From positions 24,329,711-24,393,710 of the forward strand of contig NC_088650.1 in the NCBI RefSeq assembly GCF_964019385.1: a DNA stretch of 64,000 bases. The letters run 5' to 3'. Position numbers and translations under genes: made by a program. The stretch is from Sycon ciliatum (lineage: Eukaryota > Porifera > Calcarea > Leucosolenida > Sycettidae). Below the pieces are notes generated by a model, which was given only the letters and a program-made list of their open reading frames with translations, did not search any database and was not told the DNA's origin. Positions 29,001-42,500 of the stretch are shown one piece after another (position 1 is the stretch's first letter; each line of letters starts with the position of its first letter).

Positions 29001-32000
29001 GCTCAACGTAGAGCTGCTGTTAGCTCAAGGTAGAGCTGCTGTTAGCTCAAGGTAGAGCTGCTGTTAGCTCAAGGTAGAGCTGTGGTTAGCTCAAGGTAGA
29101 GCTGCTGTTAGCTCAAAGTAGAGCTGCGGATAGCTCAAAGTAGAGGTGCGGATAGCTCAGAGTAGAGTTGCTGTTAGCTCAAAGTAGAGCTGCTGTTAGC
29201 TCAAAGTAGAGCTGCTGTTAGCTCAATGTAGAGCTGCAATGCTAAATGGATGTAATATAGCACACTGTCATGTTGCTGGCTCTCCTGGCTGGGGCAGACC
29301 TGACTACCAAGGGCTAGCTGTGCCAGCAAACGGTCCTGTAAAATACTTTTACTAAGTTTCCTTTCGGATTCAAGCCGCGCTGAGAAAGCTCGCCGTGGAG
29401 GGCTTGGCAAGTCATTGCCTTGACAGTGTCGACAGTTAGGTCAGACATGCTGAAGAAATACAGTATCGAGGTGACACTGGGCTGGCAGCAAAGCTACGAA
29501 AGGAAAAGAAACACTGCTGAAGCACGATCCGTTGTCTGGAAGAGCACAACAGGGCAAGCAAGATTTGTTTTTCTTTTCAGCAAAACGGGCTGGGTGCCAT
29601 TTGTGATTACGCAGCAAAACAAAGCGCATGGCGTCAGTCTTGAATGCAGTACAAGCAATGCAGTGCTGTGTGTGCGCTAGTTCCGATTGTTGCTAACGAG
29701 TACTAGCACAGCTAGTACCCCATTACAAACAGATTGAGTGTGGTGCTGAAAACATCTTTCAAAGCTTCAGAAAGCTTTCCTTCGCTTTCTTGTTATTGGG
29801 CAACCTGCCCGTTAGAATCTGCGAAATAAATAAACAACAACAACACGCTCTGCAGCAAAATGCAAAGTTAATAACCTAAAATACCCAGTCCCCCTCTGTC
29901 CATCAAATCAATTTTTTTAAGAAGCACATGTGTAGCATGGCTACTTTATCACTGCTCTATACTAGTAGAATATAGAAGCCATCATTTATACTTGATTCCC
30001 CATTTCAGCTCAACCTCTTCTTGTGGTTGCTCTAGACATACTGAAGCCCATGAAATACTTAGTATTCAATTACACAGCACACGTACAGGGTGGTCAGGCT
30101 GGGCAGGAGTCCAAATGTGTCATTCTCCAATGGCAGTTCCAAATTTCTGAGTTCCCTGCAGTTGCCAGATCATAACATAGCATAGAAAAGTACTGCTCAA
30201 GAAACACGACGATGAATTGAGGTGAAAAACACGAAGTATTTCTCTGCTGCAGACCTAGTAATATTGAAGCTAAAATGCTGGGCCTCACACAGATACAGAC
30301 ACACACACACACACACGCGCACGCACACACGCACACACACGCACACGCATAAAGGCTGTAAAGTACTAGTACAGTACTGTTGTATTGGACTTTCTCCACC
30401 TGCTTCCAGCCGCGTGCCATCTCCACACTCAGACAATGAACGACGTGATAACTACATTTGAAAGACTCTATTTTTTGACAAGACGACAGAAACACAACTA
30501 GACATGACGAACTCAAGACGAAGACTGCTTTCCACACCACAGCAACACGCGCATGCACCAACACCAGGTACACACGACGTACGTGTACACAGAATAACGT
30601 CCTGCAGCACAAGGAAGTGTGCACAAGATGGTAAAGTTCTCCAATTGCTTGATTTATCATTTGCAGTTTCGAGGAAATGGGTTGCATCTGTGGTTCCCAG
30701 AAACCGAGTCCAAGAGAGCGCCAAGCTGGCCATGACAGCAGTGCTGAAACACTTCACTACATGTCAAGCTGACCATGACAGCAGTGCTGAAACACCTCAC
30801 TACATGTAAAGCTGAGCATTCCCGCATCAACACAGGCATGCAATTATGCAAGCATGCTTCAAGAGAAGGTCTTGAAATCATGACCCGCAGACATTCCAAC
30901 AAACCACCTGCTATTTTTCTTGCTGTGTGCCTGTTCATGCAAAACATCAACTTACTGTAATTGGCCAAGCACGCATGTAATGAACTGTTGAGTTGAAGGG
31001 TAGGTTATTTACCATTTGTCTGTGCAAGGTGGACATGTGCGAATATTTGTCAGGGGTCGGGTCTGGGAGTATTTTTTACGCACAAGGAAACGGCCTTCAG
31101 ATCAATAGGAACTCACACACTCTCCAAGGCTGTCAGCTGTGAGAAACTGAACGGCTCCAGTTCCGTGATCATCAGATTGATAAACCTTCTGCAAATACAT
31201 CAACAAACAGATAAGAACGCAAGCACACAATAACAAGCTAGTATCTGCAGCAGATGATTCACATGCACAGCATTCAATGCACTCTACTACTGTCACGACA
31301 CATTTTGAGCACCTGAAGACTTTCCATCGTACTCCATGCATACACAATACATAGCTTACATGTGGCCGCAAGCCGATTTACACGACTTACAAGTTCACGA
31401 GTGAAGTTAACGGATCAAAGAGTGTAGCCGGCAGTGATGTCACTCCAAGAGTATCCATCGTCCTAACAGGAATACAATAAAATAGGAAGTAAGAAACAAA
31501 TTTTCGAAACTGCTCTTTTGATGAATATTTCGATGGCTATGAAGTATGAGAGCCTACCCTAGCCAGCAACTGTCAGGGATTAAATCTTCCAAGTTATGGC
31601 CACCATTTGTTTTGTCCCAGCTGCTTCTAATCATGTCCGTATGTATATTCTTTTCTTGCCGTAGTTGGCTACCACCCCTGTGACTTTACGTGCCAATTGG
31701 TCATGGACCACGAGTTGAGCAAAATAAATAAATAAATGTCACCTGCAATCCAGACACGTTCTCTTTGTAACATGTCTGAGCCCATACTACATCACACATG
31801 GCTGAACCTCCATAATTTTAATATAAACTAAACGAACACATCAAAAGTGATCAGTGAGGGAAGAAGACTACAAGAAAAGTGGAAACCTCCAAAGCCATAA
31901 GGACTCAAACCCGGGATCCTGCTTGTTATGAAAAATTCTCTAAGAATTTCAGCTTTTGAACCAACCCGGTCCAAGAAGGCGCTGGCAATGTTTTCACTCC

Positions 32001-32462
32001 AGTGGCAGCCCACAACACGTGCCATACATAATGATGGGATCTCTGTCTCCCCCCCCCCCTCCCTGGGGGACCAACCACCGACAGTCTGGAACATGCTACC
32101 ATAGGTGAAAGACAGTATGTACTTAGTATATTAAGAAAGGGTTTGCTCCCTCGTACTTAGTATATCGCTGATAGTATCTGGTTCACTTGCTAAAATAAGC
32201 CAGTTCAAGGCCATTGCGGAGGGGGTTTCCAAAGACTTTTAAGTCCTGACGGGTGGTTACTTGAAGCCCAGGAACCGGAAGATGATATACTTTATTAGAA
32301 TGCAGAATTCGTCTAAGAATACGCAAACAGCAACTTAAAAAGCCAACCTTCCCACAATCATACTTACAAAGTTGTGAGTTGAGAAAGGTTTCTGAAGATG
32401 TCCGCAGGAAGGTTCACAAAGTTCAACCCAGAAATTGACCTGAAGCAGAGTAAACATAGTGG

Positions 32463-32495
<33 letters not shown>

Positions 32496-32508
32496 ACACA
32501 AGCACACA

Positions 32509-32547
<39 letters not shown>

Positions 32548-32840
32548 GTACACACACACACACACACGCATACAATAACTTGCATATCACATTTTTCCAA
32601 CTAACAAATATCGACGGACTGCATGATCCCATCCATGAATTGCTGCAAACACTAGCAAGGTGAACCCAAGCCGAGTAGCCATAAACAATCATGAACCGAC
32701 AGTAATGATAATGGCAACAACAATGATGAACAAGGCAACACCGACACCGCCAGTAGCTTCAGCAGTAACAGCAGTAACAGCAGTAGCAGCAACAGCAACA
32801 GCACCAGCAACAGCAACAGCAAAAGCAACAGCAGCAACAA

Positions 32841-32880
<40 letters not shown>

Positions 32881-32954
32881 GACAGCGACAGCAGCAGCAG
32901 CAACAGCACCAGCACCAGCAACAGCAGCAGCAGCAGCAACAGCAACAGCAAAAT

Positions 32955-32992
<38 letters not shown>

Positions 32993-33439
32993 GCAACAGC
33001 AGCGGCAACAGCACCAGAAGCAGCAGCAGCAGTAACAGGAGCAGTACCAGCAACAGCAGCAGCAGCAGCAACAGCAGCAGAAACAGCAGCAGCAGCAACA
33101 GCAGCGGCAACAGCAACAGCACCAGAAGCAGCAGCAGCAGTAACAGGAGCAGCAACTGCAGCAACTGCAGTAGCAGTGACAGCAGCAGAAACAGCAGCAG
33201 CAGCAGCAACAGCAACAGCAGCGGTAACAGCGACAGCACCAGAAGCAGCAGCAGCAGCAACAAGAACAGCACCAGCAACAGCAGCAGCAGCAACAGCAGC
33301 AGAAATAGCTGCAGCAGCAACAGCAGCAGCAGCTGCAGCAGCAGAAACAGCTGCAGCAGCAGAAACAGCTGCAGCAGCAACAGCAGCAGCAGCACCAACA
33401 GCAGCAGCAGCAGTGGCAGCAGCAACAGCAGCAGCAGCT

Positions 33440-33470
<31 letters not shown>

Positions 33471-33494
33471 GAACAGTAACAGCAGCAGCAGCAA

Positions 33495-33541
<47 letters not shown>

Positions 33542-36500
33542 ACAGCAGCAGCAGCAACAGGAACAGCAACAGCAGCAGCAGCAGCAGTAGCAACAGCAGC
33601 AGTAGCAACAGCAGCAGCAGCAACAGCAGCAACAGTAGCAGAAGCAACAGCAACAGCAGCAGCAGCAACAGGAACAACATTATTGACTGGTATTGACTTC
33701 GGGTTCATGGCTCACAACAATCCAGCTCGAGTCGGTTGCGAGTAACCAACCTTCTAAGAGCAAGCACAGCATGTCCTAATGATACTTACAGGATTGTGGT
33801 ATTAGATGGAAAACTAGTTGGAATGACGGCGGGATTGACGCAACTCACACCTCCAGAATTGCACGTGCAAAACTCAGGGCAAGCAACTAGAAGAGTGTTC
33901 AAAAAAAGAAAGAAAACAATCGTCAATGCATCTCCCTAGTTCTGGTGAGCGTACAGGATCCTAGTGCCGAGCCCCTCCCCCCAAACACGCATATATAGAG
34001 CCAATGTTCATATACAAATTTTGCGGGAAATTATGTTGGACTGCGGAGTAAAATATTTTGGTTAGAAAACAACAAAATTGGAAGAAGGCATCAAGGTCAG
34101 GAACTACCAGATACGGTGGAACTTACTTGAACAGAAAGTACCATCACCGAAGAAGGATGCATTGCATGTGCAAATGAAGCTTCCAACTGTATTGTCGCAT
34201 GTCGCAGCTGCGTCACAGTTGTGTGTGCCGGACGTACACTCATTTGTTTCTGATCAGAGACACAGAAATGGAATGGGAAATGCAAGTTTGTCGCTACATT
34301 GAGTTTCAATGGGCAATGCAAGTTTGGCACTACACTGAGTTTCAATGGGCAATGCAAGTTTGTCGCTACATTGAGTTTCAAGCTTACGCAATCACCAGGC
34401 TCTGAACAGAGAGAAGAGAAGTAAGCACATCCGTGGGTGGGAGCATCATAACGCTACTCCTCGTGTACAGTGCTGCTCAATGAAATCCGAACAAGGAAGT
34501 TAAGCAGCTGCTGGGTGCTGTGCAGCCCTAGAGCCGTGAACGCTGGGCTGTAAACTGGTGCAGTGCGCTACTCAGGTGAATCACGAGATCGGTTTTCATT
34601 GGGTAGCGCTGCAGTAGACGCATGTGGTGACTGGTACGGGTAAAACAAGCACGGGGAATCACAGGCTAATCATTGCAGTCAGACGCCATGTGAAGCACGG
34701 CACAAAAGACAGTGTAAGGGTGCTTGTATGGCACACAGTTGACAGTCCATACATTGAAGTGCAGGTAGAGGCGTAATTGAAAAACACCTCCGGTGCACAA
34801 TCACAGAATGGTGCACAATCACACATGAAGAATAGCAAGCCCCAGACCGTTTAAAAAGTACATGCGCGGTACCTGTGCAGGCCATCCCTAGTTCGCCACC
34901 CTCAAACCCGGGTATGCACTGGCAGATGACAGATCCTGCTTCGTTCCGACATGAACCGGTTGTAGCATTGCAGCTGTGCAGCCCCATGCTACATTCATCG
35001 ATATCTGTGCATGGGAGCATATTTGCGAACAGGTTTACAAGACTGCATAACTGTATTGAAGTTCATACTGTATGCACTACATACGGAGGCTGTTTCGATC
35101 ACTTTTGTTTCCCTTCATCAATTCTGAAAATCTCAGACTTTCTGGAAAGCTACTTGCAAGAGCAACACAACAGTGTGGAGGAGTGCTATTGTTGTAAATG
35201 CCTTTCTCCACCTGCTCACAGTGCCATGGCATCTCCACACTTACACAATGGACGAGGAGATAACTACATTTAGAAGACTGTTTATCGACACGATGAAGAA
35301 ATACAACTAGACACGACAAACTGAAGACAACGACTGCTTTTCACATCACACAAAACGCACGCATACACCAACATCACGTACACACGATGTACACAAAATA
35401 CCGTACTACAACACTACTAAACTGGTGGTGTAGGCCTGGTAAGACACACAGAATGAGAATTTGAGACAAGTTCCTAGGATCCCTGGTGTTCATGTAGTAT
35501 TCATCATAGAGCGTTGTTTTTGCACCTGACAGCTTAAGACCTGTGCCTGATGTCACACTGGTCTATGCATGCCTGGACTATGAGGCAACAGGGGAAGTCC
35601 CTTGACTGTCACCACCCGCGGAAGTAAAAATTTACAACAGGACGTAATATCTTGTGAGTGCCGTAACTCCACTCTTTCACCTCGAATCAAGTTCTGGCTT
35701 GTTCGAGCTCAATTCCACTCAGAGAAAGCCGACGGCCGACGTCAACTAACGTGTGTTCTGTGACTGGGGTTTTGATAGAATGCGGCTGGTGAGGGTTGAC
35801 TCTCAATCAGCCATGCTAGCCAGGGGAGCCACCCAGAGTGCATGATCACTGTTTCCAGCACCTGCCGTCCGTGCAACAGTTAAGGTAATTACTTATTACT
35901 GTATAGATGTGGTTTAGAGTGTCAGATAGCAATCAAATACACCACACCATACTCACCAAAGCATTGCACAGGGTTTCCTGTGAGGCCAGTTGGACATTGA
36001 GTCAGACCAGCTGGGAGAACTGTAGCATGCAAAGAATATCAATCAAAATCGAACAGCCTGTACATTAGCGAGCAACGAATGTACCAGAGCCGTGGAAGTC
36101 GGCAAACAAAGCGATTCCTACCAATCAGTTGAAGCCTGTATTTGCTCAACTCCTTACTGCTCAACCACCATAAAGAGCTGTGTCTGCTCGCCACCATGCA
36201 CATCACAAATGACAGTCAACATAGTCGGCAACCGTAGTACTTTCTGAAAGTAAATCAGATGGCCCATTTGTAATGTACCGTATTTTCCAGAGTATAGGCT
36301 GCACTGGAGTATAAGCCACACTGAAGTATAAGCCACACTGGAGTATAAGCAGCACTGGAGTATAAGCCGCACTGGAGTATAAGCTGCACTGGAGTATAAG
36401 CTGCACTCTCTTAATCTCAGGGTCGTGGGTTCGAGCCCCACGTTGGGCGCCAATGTTAGGATCAACGGATCACACACGCGACCAGCCACGGTCACAAAAG

Positions 36501-39446
36501 GACGCAAGTCAATAACTCAAGTCTCAAGTCGAGATTCGTTGGAAAGAGAGAGAGAGAGAATGTCCAAGTCAGAGCTTATCAAGGGCCTGGGTAGCCAGTG
36601 GCGGATCCAGGATCCGAAACAAGGGGGGGGGGCACACTACAGGCTCAATGGAACAAGTTTACTTTTACAATGACTTTTGTGATACTCGAACATGTAAATG
36701 TATGGGCACTATTGGTATAATATAACAATTAGCAATTGTACCAACCAAACGGAAAAAGACCTGTTTTATGATGTTTGTGATGTTTTATGAATTGATGTAA
36801 TTATTTAGTTCAAGTTGTATAGTAAAATGATTAATTTCTAATGCTGGTATGCAAGTGTGAAATACTCGTACTATTAGTTCGGCTGACGACGCTGCGATCT
36901 GCTCCGTGGGGGGACTGGACTCTACGACATTTACAACATCCTCACGAGCGGCACATCCACTAGTAGCTGTCCTAGCTTCCTTCGCAGGTGGCAGCGAATC
37001 AAACAAGGTAAGTTGCTTCCTTCTCTTCATTTTCGAACTGCTGTAAAACAACAACGAGGTTCTGGAACGCCAAGGCAAGTGAAGTTTGCAAGGCAAGGGC
37101 AGGAAAATCTACGCATTGCCATGCGAAGTTTTGGACGGTGTACTTGCACTTGTACCGTCTTTGTTTTCGTACTACGAGTACAGTGCAGTACTAGACCAAA
37201 ACCGTAGTTCTTGTGCGCACGGATCGCGGATCGCGGAATACAGATCGACGCGACGAGAGTTGACAGTTCACAAGTTCAGTACACGCGTACCGCGTATCGA
37301 TCTACGGACCCGGTGAACCAGTGCATGAATGTGTACAGTGCATGCAGTACAGCGACTGGGCCTTGTCATCTACACAGGAAGTGCGCGCGAGCTCGGTTTC
37401 GATCGAGATCAGTCAAAAAAAAAAGTCGGTCGGCGCTTCTGAAGGGGGGCAATTTGATCATCGGAGTATAAGCCGTACCCCTTTTTGGGTGAATTTTGAC
37501 TGTTCAATGTATGGCTTGTACTATGGAAATATGGTAATAGCATGTGAATGATAAGATCCTCACCTATAACCCTGGCACTAGAGTTGGTCACAGAAAATGG
37601 TCCATTGACTTGCCTCTTGCGGCGACGATTCTGGTTTTCCAACAATTCCTGCGTAGCTTCCTGCGTAACGTCTTCTTCTGGTCCAACTTCACACGTGTAT
37701 GTAGCTATTAGGAGTCCGGGAGCATATAATGTATGTACCACAGACACATGCATAAATACACTAGCAATCAAGCATACACTTATTTGCAAACACACACACT
37801 CGAACACACACACAGACACACACACACACACCCACACACACTTACTTACACATGTCCATCGCTGAAGCTGAAGAATTTTCATCTGCTATTAGTTTTGTTT
37901 TTTGTTTCCTTGTCGGGCCTGTCTGAAAGGATTAATGAAGATGAGAACTGTGTGCTTTGGAACATGTTCAAATTCCTCAACTGGTGAATATTAGTTAAAG
38001 TTGGGCGGAGAGCCAAGGATTAATTTATAAGAAGACAAGAGGACCAAAAGATCAAAAGTAACCAAAACCAAGACCAAAAGTAACTGGTGCTGTTAGTGAA
38101 TATGATAGCGTAATTTGTAGCTCTCTTTTGGTCCTCTCTTCTTCTTGTTACTTCTTATTGGCGATCAAATGTGCATGTAGCTGCAAGGGCGTCAGAAGTG
38201 TTAGCTAGATACTAAATCCAGTGAACACAAGGCTCAAGTTGTTCTGTATTGCATGACTTACCATTGTCCAAGTCCGTGACAAGCAGCAGTGGGCTACTTT
38301 GCACCAGAAGCACTCCATTCTTGAACCAGGACACCCTGAAGCTGGTGCTCATGCTAATGGTGGAGTCAACGTGGCGTCCCAAGCAGGATAAAAATACTCC
38401 AGCCGATTCAGGCGTTATGAAGGCTTCCATTGGCACAACAAATGTATCAAAATCTGAAGGACACATAAACCGGAACACAAGGGACCAACGACAATGGAAA
38501 GACTGAAAAAGAGATGCATTGCAATTACATAGTCATGGATCAATCCATGAGCATTCTTGAAAGCGCTATTGCGGTATTCAAAACTTGTTGAGCATGTCAG
38601 GGGTGCACGAGTGGCAGAAACTTCTTCTCTTTATGCAAACAAAACAAGATAACATGGGAAATGCATCACCAGACCTTTCAACACCTCACCTATCCGACCA
38701 CTCTTTCCCCCGGCCTCCTCATCCAGACACCCCTGTCCATCTGTAGCTCCCAATCACTACTTCTCCGCCTTTCTTTCTCTGTCTTTATCTCTATGCACAC
38801 TCTTTAAACTCGGATACTGAGCCAATAATAAATGAATTGAAGGTTCAATGTTATGGTAAAACCAAAGAGGGGCAGGCGAGTGCAGCCAAAATGTGCAGAA
38901 TTATCAAAATCGTTGATAATTCCCACCCACCCAAAATGGGTGAAGTGCAAGTTTGTTGCTTCGAATCGTAGTTTGACCGCATTGTAAAGTTATTAACTGA
39001 TCATGTCTTCGTCTTGTTACAATCGACATTCTTTGCTGCCGTGGGATAGAGCTTGTGCACATTTTCTCCACGACCACCTTCCCCTCATACATGTAGGTCC
39101 TGCCATAATCTTGAAACTGGAAGGTTGTTGGTTTGCGCACCGGAGATATGTTAGAGCTAGGTTCCAGGTCGTTGAATGTCTCAGTAGTCTGTCAGTTTAG
39201 TGCTAGGTTCCAGGTCGATGAATGTCTCAGTAGTCTTTCAGTTTAGTGCTAGGTTCCAGGTCGTTGAATGTCTCAGTAGTCTTTCAGTTTAGTGCTTAGT
39301 TATCGAACTTTATGACTGCTCTATAATCTTATTGCAGTATTGGAAAGTTACGCATAACACATACCCATGTGTCCTTTCATATTTTTTATATTTCACTATT
39401 TTCCTTGAATATTCTCTATTCTTTCGTTCTCTCTCACTCTCTCTCT

Positions 39447-39544
<98 letters not shown>

Positions 39545-42500
39545 CTCCCTATCTCACGCTCTTCCCATGTCTCCCTGTCTGTCTTTTTCCTGTTAGACAC
39601 AAGAGTGAATCGCTTACCACAAGTGATTGCTGGACACGGAGGGACAAAGGTAGTAGTAAATGTCACGAGTTTGTTGATTTCCTGTAACTCTGCTCGGACA
39701 CATGTGCAATCATCCAAGGGATTTCTATCGATCTGCACTGTTACAAGACTGGAGACATACCGGAAACCCAAAGGTGAAAGCAAGAAAGAATTCTTAGATT
39801 CCAAGACCAGCTTGGGGTGTTAGATCAAATCACGCCCGTGGATCCGTCTATTACAACTGACTGGAAAACAACATCAATTCGTACCTGGTAATCATATTTG
39901 CACGGACCAAGCTATGGAACTGAGTCACCACTCACCAGCTTAGTGTTCGTAACACATTGACATGCTATTTGTCAGCACGACAACGGTATCAAGTGGTGAA
40001 AGCCTAGGAAATCGGGGATCCAGTGCCACATAGTAAACCCATGCTTGCTTTAAGCACGTGTGCACAATCAGTACAAGTTGCTGATGTTGGCTGATGGTCG
40101 CCAATAAATCACACTAGCAGATGCAACGAATAATCCAGACTTCTGTGTTGTTTTTTTACAATCACAGTGCAGACTTCTTACCCTGAACTGGCGTCAGCTC
40201 GAAACGTGTTAGCACGGAACGCCCGGATATTGTTGTCGTCAAGAAACCTGAACACACACGCACATACACACACACACATACAAAAATTAGCACACCAATT
40301 TGGTTTGAGGGTACACAGTTTTCTTCTCACAGGAATCTAAGTAGCCATCAACAATCAAAAAAAGCCAATGGAAGCTCTGTGAGAGAACCTGACTGATTGG
40401 TTTGGACAGCTGTGTTATTGATGTATCCTGCAAGAAAAAGTACAGTCCACTCCACTTGTAAGGAACTCTCGTATAGTGAATTTCGTGATATAGTTTTAAA
40501 CCATTGTCCACGTGCCTATTGGAACCAATTAATAATGACCCTTTGTAGTGAACAGATTTCGTTGATAATGAACCATACCTTGTACTGTTGTAGGGTTCCA
40601 CGTGAACCAAGTGTACTAATACAGTCGTGGGCCTCATGATAGTTATGCAGTGTTTCTTGAAAGGTGTAGCTGCATTTCTGTCATCAATGTTGTACGGACA
40701 TGCAATGTAGGCTATGGAGAATCAATTATACTGCACAATGGTGTGCGTTATATCAGGAGTCGACCATATGGAATGGTTTTCATGTATTCATGACTACACA
40801 CAACATACAATCTGACAACAACTCCCTTACACTTGGTCAAGATTGGGAATAGAAGAAAACAAGCCCACCGGTAGCTCAACAATGTCATTGTCGATGAAAA
40901 ACCTGAAGAGAAGAGCAAGAATAATTGCGGTTACGACATTCATCATCATGGCTCCTGATCGGAGTAACGTTAGCCACACGAAAATCTGTAAGAATTCCCT
41001 CGCCAAATGTGAGGCTGCCAGTTCAGTTTTCATGGAGAGAATTTCAACCCTCAGGACCCCCAATTAACATTGAGTTGCTGACTTCAGCTGGTGAGGCAAG
41101 ACCAATACGAGATAGATGATCATCGCCCATACTATTGGAAAAGAAAACGGCCAACCTGACCATTTCTATTCTAGACAATTCACCCACAGAACCATCAAGC
41201 AAACGGAAACAGGCATACAGTGTCACCACCACCACCACCGCCGCCATCACTACAACCACCTCCACCGCCGCCGCCGCCGCCGCCACCACCACCACCGCCC
41301 CCACCACTACCACTACGTACATCATACTGCTTTTCTTCATTTTCTGATCTAGAGATCGCGGCATGCCCTATTACATTATGTATTTACCGAATTTTCCAGA
41401 GTACAAGCCACCCTTTAAACACTCGTATTTCACCCAAAAAGAAATTCGGTGAGGGTTATACAGTAAACGTTATGTTTGCCACACCCTGTACCAAGCAGAA
41501 TCATTAACTGACCAGACAAATCGTTACGCACCGATGTGCTGTAAACCAAACTTGCTTCCCTGGATCAAGCGAAATCCTGTAATATCAGGACAGTTTCCGC
41601 TGCACCAATTGCATCGAGCATCGAGCATGCAGTGCTGTGCCACAGTGGTCAAATGAGCCGTGAAATACACGTTAGATGTCAGTATTTCCTGACCACAATC
41701 TGGGGCTTATACTCTAGCGAGGCTTATACTCCAGAAAATTCGGCAATGCTATTTAAAACATACACACTCCGCAGGGCAGGTGTGCCACTGAACAGTTCTG
41801 GTGCAACGCCTGTGAGCCTGTTGGCACGAAAGTCCCTGAATACACAACACAACAACAAAGATAATGCCTCAGACTTTACACAATGCAGCATGCATGAGCA
41901 CAGGTCACGGCCAGATCAAGAGAGCTGAACATTAAAACAAACAGCAAGGAAAAAAAAGAGAAATTCACTGAAAACCTCGAATTGCATTCCTCTCTACCCA
42001 TCTCATATTATCAAGAGTACATAACCCCCCCCCCCCCCCCCCCCCCAGAGTGTGCAACTCCACTATGGGTACTGTCCCGACAGAATTTCAAGTTGACGTC
42101 ATTTTGATGATGCAATGCGCACTGCACACGGATTATCAGACGAATCCGGAACCTGTGGTTGACCGAAGCCAATCGATCCTGTACAAATTATTTCAAAGAA
42201 AAACGTGTGATGTGAGAAAGAAATCCATTGCCAATGCGGACAAAGCAAGAACTGAAGTCAGGAACAGTGGACTTCGGAGAACAATGAGCGCGTGAGAGTT
42301 TGTTGGGAACAGAGCATGCGCCTTCTGTGTTAACATATTTTTTCGCCTGCGAAAAAAATCATTTTAAATGTGCTGGGGTAGTCTGCATAAAACAGACATG
42401 GCCCGAACTAATCCTCCACTGAATGGCGATCAGATGATGTATGCTTGGTGATGCTTATATTTCCCTGCCATACAATACCTGGGAATATCAGATGTTTACT

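Larger units (their letters stand above)
18813..33886 (-). other. Module C: LRRNT - 8 LRR - LRRCT-like - Ig - EGF fragment - 4 EGF
   Basis: Sixteen exons, 543 codons, the counterpart of module A. The first intron holds the 0.9-kb CAG-rich repeat. Only 240 bp separate this cap exon from the last EGF of module B, with a good donor and acceptor in the same phase. Confidence 0.75.

Noticed and set aside
32652-33745. Three very long ORFs (339-361 aa) of poly-Ala/Thr, poly-Leu and poly-Ala/Val
   Set aside because: They are three readings of one triplet repeat on both strands; no domain, no start context and no splice link.
34470-34590. 5S rRNA-like words (GGAAGTTAAGCAGC, GGGTGCTGT)
   Set aside because: Only a short part resembles the 5S internal promoter; the rest does not fit. 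Perhaps a 5S-derived SINE scrap, not a gene.
41069-41136. Possible extra LRR exon ([12 protein letters not shown])
   Set aside because: An acceptor is present but there is no GT donor in phase and the leucine pattern fails in the second half.
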